Shown here in pieces: positions 29,060 to 38,451 of a stretch of 64,000 bases of DNA. The DNA lies in assembly GCA_963277665.1 (NCBI GenBank), contig OY728123.1, positions 627,624,915-627,688,914 of the forward strand. The letters run 5' to 3'. The position numbers were made by a program, and so were the translations under genes. Numbering within the stretch: position 1 is the first letter of the stretch; the number at the start of each line of letters is the position of its first letter. The notes beneath the pieces are model-generated. The model did no database searches and was not told the DNA's origin. It saw nothing but the letters and a program-made list of their open reading frames with translations. The DNA comes from Viscum album (Eukaryota; Streptophyta; Magnoliopsida; Santalales; Viscaceae).

Positions 29060-29330
29060 TAATGTTGCCACATGATTTGGGAAACCATGTGGTAGCCACT
29101 GTCCCACATGGGGACTTCACACGGGTTGGCCGCACAGTTTTTCAAACCGTGTACCAACCTTGCGGTTGCTACTATCTCACCCAGAGACTTTGCACGGCTT
29201 GGCCGCATGGTTTATCAAACCATGCGCCAATCGTGCGGTTTCTACTGTCTCACCTATTGGCTTTGCACGGCCTGGCCGCATGGTTTGTTTAGACAATGCG
29301 CAAAACATGCGCCCCTCCACAAACATCCAT
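29060..29330 (+). repeat. 73-bp tandem repeat with hairpins inside the 5' LTR
   Basis: The word GACTT(C/T)(A/G)CACGG recurs at 29113, 29186 and 29259, exactly 73 bases apart. A shortened further unit lies just before it. Each unit carries an inverted repeat. The best preserved, 29204-29226, has a perfect 10-base stem (CGCATGGTTT) with a 3-base loop. The units are unusually rich in CG for this window. The same array is at 36833-37105 in the 3' LTR, so it was present when the element inserted. Confidence 0.85.
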
Positions 29331-29716
29331 AACATTGGCACCGAGTATTAGTTTGATGAACCTTCAGTGGCACTGGAATCCTTGGAGCGAGAAGGTGCCT
29401 TGAGTATACACCACTGTAGATTTGGGTTGAAATGGTGTATGGTCAGGTTAGATCAATCACGAATCCAACTGGACCCCAGAACTAAAAGGCTAGTAATTCA
29501 TAGACCGATCGTCTGATTAACATGCCATCTCTTATGTTGATACCCCATTGACATGCATTCCCTTTGAGATACTTCTTCTTGAGACGTAGAGATAGTTGGA
29601 GTTTTTCCCAATAGCTAGGGAAGCGGATCCTTCCAGTGATGATCAGACAGTGTTCAGAGACCTAATAGGTGACAAACCTAATGAATGCTTGAATTATTTG
29701 ACTTGCCCAGTGGGGA

Positions 29717-29906
29717 GCGCCTGGTAGTTAGTGGCAGACCCATAGTAGAGGATCTCCTGGTAGTTGGAGGCAGACCCATGGTACTCGACATGAGGAGTAC
29801 ATCTACAAGCTATTAAGAGGAGAACCTGGTATTTGGCGGCAGACCCACATCGGAGTAGCGCCTGGTAGTTGGCAGCAGACTCGCGGTACTCGACAGGAGG
29901 AGTACC
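29717..29906 (+). repeat. Second LTR repeat cluster with GGTACTC hairpin
   Basis: The phrase CCTGGTAGTTGG followed by GGCAGACCC occurs four times, near 29720, 29756, 29825 and 29860. It ends in an inverted repeat GGTACTC / GAGTACC at 29885-29906 with an 8-base loop. A similar but degraded hairpin is near 29779. The 3' LTR has the cluster with three phrases (37500, 37573, 37608), so copy number differs between LTRs. Confidence 0.8.
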
Positions 29907-30706
29907 TCATCAGTTCAAGGTTAGTGAGAAGCACAATGGTGTCATGTCCGGCCCACTATTCTCGATAGAGGAGGAGATCTCCAGCAGCCGTTGTTTCAGT
30001 AATGAAAAATCCATGTCTAGCAAAGTCAATAACTTTTTTGTTTCCTAATGATTGAGATGGGTTACTAGATAACATAGGTATATGTATGGGCATATACCTA
30101 AGTATGGGTTATCCTTTGAATCCTTTAGTTGTAGTTTATCATTGTTTTATATTGTGAGACCTTGAGGTTCTCGAGGTCCCAATTGTGTATCATTACAATC
30201 ACCCCTGTACAGACTATTCCCGCACCTCATTGTGTGGGATGTAGATGAAGGACAGTTCTGACATAGGCTGAATGCGCCAGGAATGGACAGTACTCGGAGG
30301 TGGACCTTTCGACAAGTTGGTACACAGAGGAGTCTGATGGACGTGGAGTGATGAGGTGGCCATCTGTACCTACCCTTCAGGTAGGAACGCTGGAGGACGA
30401 TCCCAGACCTACTCTTTACTCTTCATTTGTTTGTACTTTTTTCAGTTGTTCTTGCATTCAGTTGTACATTAATATTAGTCTTGTATTTCTGGCCCCTTTT
30501 ACTTTCCAGCACCACTTCTGTTTACAATATTGATTAGTGGTTTTCGTCCAGTTGTGTACTCCTATTGTGTGTGTTTCCTTTTTTATAATGGAAATTCCTT
30601 CCAAACATAGTGATTTACACCTTTTGTGCTAGACTTCAGCCCGTGGCCTATGGAAGGCGGGGTTGGGGTAGTCACGACACAGGTCCTGAGGATGGTTCGT
30701 GAAAAA

Positions 30707-30718
30707 TTGGTATCAGAG
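30707..30718 (+). other. Primer binding site, initiator Met tRNA
   Basis: TTGGTATCAGAG matches the plant primer site complementary to the 3' end of initiator methionine tRNA. It starts two bases after the 5' LTR end at 30704, where reverse transcription of the genomic RNA would start. Confidence 0.92.
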
Positions 30719-30958
30719 GAGTCAGTTCTACCGCATAAATTTGGACTCTGATATTTCTTTTCTGTGATGCACTAGTGTTAAGGGTACAGAGTGTGGTTTA
30801 TAGTTCATGGAGTCGAGTGCTGGTGTGGTGACCGATGTATCCGTACACCAGGACCTTGACTACTGATTTCCGACTTAGTACACAAATACACTGATTGCAT
30901 GTGTGTTTCAAAAGTTTTTTCTTAAGTTATATCAACTAGGTCAGCTCACCAAGTATAA

Positions 30959-32030
30959 TTGTTTGACCATGTCGCATCTGTTTCTTTCTGGATGCGTCCC
31001 CGCAGTAGACAAGGTAGATACCTAAGAGTTGTACGCACTGACAGCCCGCTGAGTGATGAGGCCTCTGTGCAGGGCCCCTTTTTAGTTGACGCACCTGCGG
31101 TACCACCACCCGTTGGGCCACAGATGCCACGAGCCCTAGTAGCAGATGATGCACGCCACTTCAGCACGCAACCCGAGTTCCAGTGATAGATGCCACTCAG
31201 GTTATGGGGAGAGATGGACCCACAAGCGGCTAAGGATTGGATGGAGGCTATGGTGAGAGTCTTTAGGCTAGTAGGGACACTGACAGACTACATGGTGATC
31301 CTTGCTACCAGCCTCCTTTAGGCAACAATAGGCAGATGGTTGAGCCTGATGCTCTAGGTCCATGATGAGGCAACACTACTCTGGACAGACATCGAGAGAC
31401 TGTTTCGGGTGGAGTTTTCTCCAGAGACCCTACAATCTATGCAGATACATGAGCTATTTCATCTGCAACAGGGAAAAATGACAGTAGCACAGTACTCAGT
31501 GAGGTTCACTGACCTCTCACGCTACTCCACATATATTGTATGAGACCCATTATTCAGGGCTCGGACCTTCGAGCAGGGACTCAGGCGAGAGGTCAGAGCC
31601 TTGATGATCTCACTCAGCATCCCGATGTAGGCGGGGGTGCAAGAGAGAGCCCTATTGGTTGAGAATTTCCATTCTGAGTAGTCACCAGTAGCGAGACATA
31701 CTACTATTCAACACACATCGGAGTCTTATGTAGTTGGAATTAGATAGTTGTCAAAGAGATCCAAGAGGACTAGACCAATAGGTGGATGTCTGCATGACTC
31801 AGGAATGATTGTGTGGGGTACCCAGAGTAGAGACAGAGATAGTCATGCCAGGAGTGGGTAGTGTTACTCATGTAGTTGGCTTGGTCACATGGATCGTGAC
31901 TATCCGACTGTCCATTCTGACAATCAGTAGACAGTTGAGGGACCTCCAAGGGAGAGGCAGAAGTTCGATCGACGAAGTCTGCAAGGTGAAGGCAGACTTG
32001 GCAGAGGAGTAGTCGAGCAGCTGGTGGTGG
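30959..32030 (+). pseudogene. gag: gag of the chromovirus (capsid and nucleocapsid), broken
   Basis: Gag forms the particle in which the RNA is copied. One frame runs from 30959 to about 32030. It begins with an Arg/Pro-rich N-terminus (30959-31186). The retrotransposon gag domain follows from 31217, with recognisable strings DPQAAKDWMEAMVRVF and MTVAQYSVRFTDLSRY. A zinc knuckle lies at 31862-31906, CYSCSWLGHMDRDYP, in which the last Cys of C-x2-C-x4-H-x4-C is Tyr. Stops interrupt it, for example TGA at 31184, TAG after ATSLL, TGA after YSTYIV, and TAG after SIPM and FHSE. All fit single transitions from Gln, Arg or Trp codons. It is closely followed by protease in another frame. Start codon choice is uncertain. 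Confidence 0.88.
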
Positions 32031-32595
32031 TCGATGTTACGAGGTGCTACCACCACCACCTCCAAGAGGTCCACCCCAACTACAGGGAGCGGGTGGACAG
32101 GGGAGACCATAGCTTCAGGAAGTTGAGGCATACGACCATGGTGCTCTGGAGTTGATTCGAGTTACCTTAAATGTCTAATCTACCATAGCTACAGTTATTA
32201 TAGACACAGGTTCCAGTCATTCTTTCATTTCCACTACCCTCATTCGGAGCTCAGATATTTCGACAGATCCATTGGATTGATCCTTACAGCTAGAGACTCC
32301 TACGATAGCATACTTGACTATTACTCACTGGTGCCGGTAGTGTGAGCATACTCAAAGAGGAGAGAGCATCTGCTGGGATCTCCTCATAGCGGCGTCGATG
32401 TCTTACGACATCATCTTGCATATGGACTGGTTATCTATAGTCCACGCTCAGATCGACTGTATTCGACCCAAAGTGCATTTTTTACACACAGATGGGACCA
32501 TGTTCACCTTCACTAGAGGGAAGGGAACCTTTGCAGCACATGAAAAAATTACTCAAAGGAGGGTGTAGTTGATCCCTAACAAGTTGGAATTATTA
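32031..32595 (+). pseudogene. pol: Aspartic protease domain of pol, broken
   Basis: The protease would cut the Gag-Pol polyprotein. A Pro-rich linker (near 32040-32070) leads to the active-site string VIIDTGSSHSFIS at 32194-32232. The catalytic Asp and the DTG triad are intact. The family's later block ILxMDWLxxxxAxIDC is present at 32413 onward as ILHMDWLSIVHAQIDC. Stops occur just before the active site and in between. The frame differs from that of gag, with the change near 32030. That could be an ancestral gag-pol frameshift or a later indel. Confidence 0.85.
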
Positions 32596-33990
32596 CCCTT
32601 GGAGCAGTAGATGTGGAGAGTCTAACATATCCTTTAGTGGTGGACCAGTATGTGGTTATTTTCCGTGACGATGTCCCCGGACAACCTCCTCATAGAGAGG
32701 TGGAATTCTTTATTGACCTGTACCCCATAAAGACACTGATATCTACTCCAGCATATCATATGGCTCCCTCTAAACTACACTAGCTGATGGTACAGCTTGA
32801 GGATTTTCATGGGAAGGGATTCATCCGGCCCATTTTTTCTCCCTGGGCATCCTCGATTCTATTCTCCAAGAAGGTGGATGGGAGATTGAGTCTCTGTGTC
32901 GACTACCGTCACCAAAACCAGGTGACCGTGAAGAACATGTACCCACTACCAGGGATTGACGACCTCTTTTATCATCTAAATGGAGGATGGTGGTTCTAAA
33001 AGATAGACCTCAGGTCAGGATATCACCACCTAAGAGTTCAATATGAGGATGTGCAGAAGATGACCTTCAGGTGTCGGTATAGCCATTACGAGTTCCCGGT
33101 TAATCCCTTTGGCATAACCAATTCTCCAGAAGTTTTCATGAGTCACATGAATATGATATTCCAGCCTTAACTTGATCCCTTTTTTGTAGTCTTCATCAAC
33201 GACATTCTAATCCACTTGACTACTGAGGAGGAGCATACCTACAATTTTCAGGTAGTGTTGGACACACTCTGAGAGCACCATCTTTATGATAAACCCTCAA
33301 AGTGCCATTTTTTTACTCGGGATGTTCAATTATTGGGACCCATCATCTTGGGGGCTGGAGTTGTAGTGGATCCAGCAAAGATTGAGGCAATGCCTGTTTG
33401 GGAGCCACCCAAGAGTGTGATGGAGGTACGAAGTTTCTTGGGCATGAGTGGATACTATCAGAGATTCATTCTAGACATCTCCAGAGTTGCAACACCACTA
33501 TCATCCATGACAAAGACGAGGAAACCCTTCGTGTGGTTGGAGAGATACCAGATGTGATTTTAGGAGCTAAGGGAGAGGCTGACTAGTGACCCCATCATGA
33601 GGCTTCCAAAGGAGGGCGTAGGTTACATATTTTACTATGATGCATCAGGGAACATACATGAGTGTTTCCTAATGCAGGAGCGATCAGAGATCGCATACGG
33701 ATCTTAGCAGTTGAGACAACACGACCAGAACTACGTTACCCATGACCTGAAGTTTACAGAAGTGGTCTTCGCCTTGAAGATGTAGCGACACTATCTGATG
33801 GGAGAACGTTTTTCTGTGTACTCTGATCACAAGAGTCCTAGGTATATCTTCTCTCACAAAGACCTTAACCTGTGACAGTAGCATTGGATTAATTTCATCC
33901 AGGACTTTGACCTCGAGATAGTCCATACTCCTGATAAAGGTAACGTTATTGTGGATGCTCTCAGCAGGAGATCAGACATTTAGCTGCTAG
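32596..33990 (+). pseudogene. pol: Reverse transcriptase and RNase H of pol, inactivated
   Basis: This part would copy the RNA genome into DNA. It occupies one frame, different from the protease frame. The linker VEFFIDLYPIKTLIS comes first, then RT from 32787 with [37 protein letters not shown], and the active site at 33192-33203, FIND instead of FIDD. The first Asp is now Asn, a G-to-A change. RNase H starts near 33630 with YYDASG. Its later HDLE motif reads HDLK, losing the acidic residue. It ends in IVDALSRR near 33945. In-frame stops occur after GGWWF (32999), after MIFQP, after VLDTL and at several RNase H positions. Any one of these changes abolishes activity. Confidence 0.9.
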
Positions 33991-35529
33991 GATAAGTGAC
34001 AGAGCAGCTAAATGCCATACATATATCTTTTGTGGATAGAGATGGAACAACCTATATTCACCCACTTACAGTCTCTTACAGTCACTCCTACACTTCTTTC
34101 GTGAGTAAGGGAGGCGCAGTGTGGAGACACTGACTATGACACACGACGTGCTCAGATATCCACAGGGCAGGCACCTGATGGATTTTCTAAAGCTGGGGAG
34201 CATGTCATCCACTTCAGATGACATACCATGGTACCAGTTGCACTTTGGGAGGATGTTTTGAGAGAGTTCCACACTTCCCCTCTAGAGGTACATCTAGGAG
34301 TGGCGAAGATGTACTAGGACCTTTGACAATAGCACTGGTGGACAGGTATGAAGAAGGCAGTAGCAGAGTTTTTCTCACGATGCCTCACTTTTCAAAAATT
34401 AAAGGTGGAGCACCAGGTACCAGAAGGATTGGTTTAGTCCTTAGAGGTCCCATAGTGAAAGTGGGATGGGATATCCTTGGTCTTTGTGACGGGTCATCCA
34501 CATCCATCTAGGAGTCATGACTCTATTGGGGTGATCGTTGACGAACTCACCAAGTCATCCCTCTTCCTACTGATCAAAGAGATGGGATTAGTAGAGAGCA
34601 TGGGATGCCACTATGTGTAGGATATTGTGCATCTACATGGAGTACCTAATTCTATTGTCTCCAACCATGAAGCATGATTTACTTCCCAGCAATAGAAGGG
34701 GTTGTAGGAAGCTTTCGGGACACAGCTTCGCTTGAGCACCACCTTCCATCCTTAGATGGGTGGTCAGACCGAGAGGACCATCCAGACCCTCGAGTATATG
34801 CTTCATGCATGTGTCCTTGATTTCAGTCATAGATGGGAGGATCACTTACCTTTGGCAGAGTTTTCCTATGACAACAACTATCAGTCTTCCATCGGTATGG
34901 AACCTTTTGAGGCCTTGTATGTTCGACCATGCAGATCGCCACTGTGCTAGACAGACCCAGGGGAGTCTGCACGAGTGGGACCAGAGATGTTACGGGATAC
35001 CACAGAAAAGGTTAAGATCATCTAAGAGAGTATTAAGACTGCAAAAAGTAGACAAAAGTTGTATGCTGACAGGAGACAGAGACCTCTGGAGTTTGAGGAT
35101 AGAGACCATGCCTTTTTACGGGTCTCACCTCGATGAGAATTGCGGAGATTAGGCCATGGTGACATGTTATCTCTGTGGTTCATCGGACCATTCCAGGTCC
35201 TCAGCAGAGTATGCAAGGTGGCTTACCGCTTAGCTCTTCCTCCTCAGTTGCACATGCTTCACAATGTCTTCCATGTATCTCAGATGAGAAGATATGTGAA
35301 TGACCCATCCCACATCATCGACCATGGGGAGTTGGACATCGATGATGGGGTTACATTTATGGAGGTTACCGTGGATATTGAGGATCGATAGGAGTGGGCC
35401 CTACGAGGATGGTCGATACCTCTGGTGCGCATTCGTTGGCCGCACGGGAACCTACAGGAGAGAAAATGGGAGAGAGAGGCTCAGATGCGTGGTCATTACC
35501 CCCATTTATTCCCTTATTATGAGTTTTAG
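33991..35529 (+). pseudogene. pol: Integrase with C-terminal chromodomain, inactivated
   Basis: Integrase joins the DNA copy to the host genome, and the chromodomain guides it to marked histones. From 34306 the zinc-binding N-terminal block reads KMY-stop-DL..QHWWTGMKKAVAEFFSRCLTF, with the second Cys of the HHCC set now Phe. The core starts near 34519 (DSIGVIVDELTKSS, first catalytic Asp kept). The second catalytic Asp is lost (SNHEA for the usual SDRD) and the Glu region is kept ([15 protein letters not shown], 34756). After VFHVSQMRRYVNDPSH the chromodomain runs from about 35330 to 35510, ending RIRWPHG..KWEREAQMRGHYPHLF. Two cage-type Trp residues remain. The stop TAG is at 35527-35529, 20 bases before the polypurine tract. 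Confidence 0.9.
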
Positions 35530-35549
35530 CTTATGGGGATGTAAAGCCC

Positions 35550-35563
35550 GGAGGTGGGGAGAA
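35550..35563 (+). other. Polypurine tract before the 3' LTR
   Basis: GGAGGTGGGGAGAA directly precedes the 3' LTR, whose first bases TAAAAAGACC align with TGTATTGACC of the 5' LTR. It is the expected plus-strand primer site and fixes the LTR edge. Confidence 0.85.
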
Positions 35564-36832
35564 TAAAAAGACCCAAAAATTATATGGAATTTCTTTTCTT
35601 AAATTCATGGGATTTTTACGAGTCTGTAAAATTTTAATGCGCTTGATTTCGAGGCCTGGTGTGCCCGGAATCAATTTCCGATGTTTTGTTCAGTTACATT
35701 CATTAAACGTAAAAGCTGGATTTTATAACATTTGATTCGGTGCTTGGAATGGTATTCTGAGGGTACCATTGAACTAGCAGTGTCGATGATTTCTTAGTGA
35801 TACCTTCACCACGGTTTCATTCTAACGAGAATGGAAGTTAGATTTTGGGGTTTTTATTTAAATTGAATAAAAATAAAGAGTTAAATTTATTTTTATCATG
35901 GTGGTTTAATCCTCTTTTATAGGTTATGATGGTGGGGACCACCCACAAATAACCTCCCTAGGGAGGTTATTTAACATGGAGACCACACAGGCCCTAACCC
36001 CTTGTAACTCTCCACCTTCCCCCACTAATTTATTGTTCCAACACAGGTGATTTATTTTGGTGAAGTTGGGTTATTAATTTACCCATTTTAATAACTTTCC
36101 AACACTTAAAATAATAGGCAGACTATTATTTTTGGGGTTGGAAATTCTCTTCTGGTACGATTTTTGGAAAAAACTCTCAACAGAGAACTATTTATCCAAT
36201 AAAGAACGTGAATAATGTGAATAACATCGACGAACATCTTCTTTCTTATTCAACCTGAACAATGGAGGGAGCGTTGTCCTTGAAGAATGCCAATGACACC
36301 ATCCTCATATGATTTTTTCCCGACGTCAATGAAATAACGTCAACTTTTTCCACCTCATCATCAATGAGACACAAACCCAGGTAGGGGTTGGATTTTGTGT
36401 ATGATTATATTCCAATGTTCGTCATTTTTTTAAAAACAACTAACGTGGATGTTTTTTTTTGCGGGTTGGGAATAATATTTGAGGGAGGTTAGGGTTTGAT
36501 GATCTTCATTTCAGTTCTTGTTGAGACTCATGTTACCGCTCTAATGCGGAGGGTGTGGGCCAAACTAACATGGCCCAACCCCTCCACCATTATTCTATAA
36601 TGGTGTGTTATTTGTAGTGAATGGTAGCGGCTTTGTGTTGCGGTGACGAATTGAGAAACCCCTTCGATCCACCAAGAAACCTCTTTGATGTGACTCCAAA
36701 TTGAGCTAAGAAGCTCACCCAAACTCGGAAAACAAGAAATCCCATACGAGGCACGAGTGGGAGGAAGAAAGAGGGAAATTCAGGAAATCCCGAATGGCCC
36801 AAGACATAAAACTCTAATTTAAAGTGCCCGTA

Positions 36833-37105
36833 CGTCTTGGCCGCAGATTTTGGGAAACCGTGGGCCAACCGTGCGGTAGCCATTGTCCAACCTGGGGACT
36901 TCGCCCAGCTTGGCCGCATAGTTTGTCAAACCGTGCGCGAACCATGCGGTTTCCACTGTATCACATAGAGACTTCGCATTCCTTGGCCACATGGCTTGTT
37001 AAACCGTGCGCCAACTGTGTGGTTTCTTCTGTCTCACCTAGAGACTTCGCACGTCCTGGCTGCATGGTTTGTTTAGTCCTTGTGCAAACCATGCGCCCCT
37101 ACACA
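36833..37105 (+). repeat. About 72-bp tandem repeat array in the 3' LTR
   Basis: There are four units starting with a CTTGGCCGCA-like word (near 36836, 36910, 36982 and 37056), each containing AAACCGTGCG-type inverted partners. It is the counterpart of 29060-29330. Here the first unit is better kept than in the 5' LTR, while the hairpin stems are more eroded. Confidence 0.8.
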
Positions 37106-37497
37106 CACCTCCATAACATTGGCATCAGGAATCCGTTTGATGAACCGTCAGTGGAGGTGAATACTTGGAATAAGACGGTTCCTTGAGTATATCCCACTAT
37201 AGATTTGGGTTGATATGGATTATGGTCTGGTCGGATCAATCACGAATCCAACTGGACCCCGAAACTAAAAGGCTAATAACTAACAGATCGAGCATCTGAT
37301 TGACGCGTCTTCTATTGCATTGAGACCCCTATAAAGTGGAGGTCCTTTGAGATACTTCTATGTGAGACTTATCTATAGTTGGAGTTTTTACCAGTAGCTC
37401 CGAAAGCGGATCCTTATAGTGATGATAAGACAGAGTGCGGAGATATAGTAGCTAACAGACCTGACCACTGCTTGACCGATTTGATTAGCCCAGTGGG

Positions 37498-37655
37498 GAG
37501 CGCCTGGTAGTTAGCGGCAGACCCATGGTACTCAAGAGGAGGAGTACCTCTATAGGATATTAGGGGGAGATCCTGGAATTTGGTGGCAGACCCACTTCGG
37601 AGTATCGCCTGGTAGATGGTAGCAGACCCGCGGTACTCGACAGGAGGAGTACCTC
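37498..37655 (+). repeat. CCTGGTAGTT repeat cluster in the 3' LTR
   Basis: Three copies of the CCTGG(T/A)A phrase plus GCAGACCC are followed by the inverted repeat GGTACTC / GAGTACC at 37632-37653. A second version of the hairpin is near 37528-37548. It has one phrase fewer than the 5' LTR. Confidence 0.75.
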
Positions 37656-38451
37656 AGCAGTCCATGGTTGGTGAGAAGCACCTTAGTGTCGCGACATGCA
37701 CACTGTTCTGAAAATCAGAGGCGTTCTTCAGCAGTCGTGGATTCGATAATGAAAAATCCTGGTATGATCTATGTTAATGACTTTTGTGTTACCTCATGGT
37801 TGAGATGGGTTACAAGATAACATACGTGTATGTATGGGAATATACCTAAGTATGGGTTATCCATTGAATCCTTTACTTTTTGGTTTATCCTTGTTGCATA
37901 TTGGGAGATCTTGAGGGTCTTAGGGTCCCTACTGAGTATTGTTATACACACCACTACATAGGCTATGCCCCAAACTCGTTGTGTTGGATGCAGATGAAGG
38001 ATATCACTGAGGGAGGCAGAGAGCACTAGGACTCGATAGTACACAGAGGAGGACCTTTCGACAAGTTGATACATTGAGGAGTCTGATGGACGTGGATTAC
38101 TGAGGTGTCCATCTGTACCTACCCTTCAGGTAGGAACCCCAACGGATGATCCAAGAGCTTTTCTTTACTCTTTAGTTGTTTTCCCTTTTACAGTTGTACT
38201 TGATTTCAGTTGTAATTTACTGTTGGGCTTGTATTTCTGGCCCCTTTTACATTCCAGTACCTCTTATGTTTACAATATTGCTTAGTGCTTTGCTTCTATT
38301 TGTGTAATATTATTGTGTGTGTTTAATTTTTATAAAGGCAGTGCATTCCCAGCTTAGGGATTTAGGCCTTTGGTGATAAATGCAAGCCCCTGGCCTATGG
38401 AAGGCGGGCATGGGATAGTCATGACACGATTCCCGAGGAAGGGTCTTGACA

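Larger units (their letters stand above)
27801..30704 (+). repeat. 5' LTR of the chromovirus
   Basis: The LTR starts TGTATTGACC and ends just before the primer site. It aligns end to end with 35564-38451. Examples are TTCATGGGATTTTTACGAG near 27841 with 35610, TTCTAACGAGAATGGAAG near 28056 with 35818, and the TATGGAAGGCGGG block near 30649 with 38396. It contains a 73-bp tandem array (29113-29330) and a second repeat cluster (29717-29906). TATAAA at 28968-28973 is a possible TATA box but is not preserved in the other LTR. The short open frames at 29062-29351 are the tandem array read in three frames, not genes. Confidence 0.9.
27801..38451 (+). mobile_element. Ty3/gypsy chromovirus, complete structure, inactive
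   Basis: A 10.65-kb LTR retrotransposon with LTRs at both ends (27801-30704 and 35564-38451), a primer site right after the 5' LTR, gag, then protease, RT, RNase H, integrase and chromodomain, and a polypurine tract right before the 3' LTR. Integrase after RT marks it as Ty3/gypsy. The C-terminal chromodomain marks it as a chromovirus. The LTRs look roughly 80 percent identical by eye, so the insertion is old but younger than its AT-rich surroundings. Flanks ATTTT (left) and ATTAA (right) could be a decayed 5-base target duplication. Gag and pol together carry many stops and at least three reading-frame changes. Confidence 0.92.
35564..38451 (+). repeat. 3' LTR of the chromovirus
   Basis: The LTR aligns along its full length with 27801-30704 and ends TTGACA, giving the usual CA terminus. 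It carries the same 73-bp array (36833-37105) and the same CCTGGTAGTT cluster (37498-37655). Differences from the 5' LTR are mostly transitions plus small indels. The terminal TG is TA here. Open frames such as 36824-37186 plus and 37769-38074 minus cover repeats or LTR sequence and have no family resemblance. Confidence 0.9.

Noticed and set aside
29062..29351. Three overlapping open frames with repeated CTAWPHGL-like strings
   Set aside because: They are the 73-bp LTR array read in three frames. A 73-base period is not a multiple of three, so each unit shifts frame.
34760..35152. 130-codon frame in the integrase region
   Set aside because: It is an out-of-frame shadow of the integrase, which is recognisable in the neighbouring frame ([15 protein letters not shown]).
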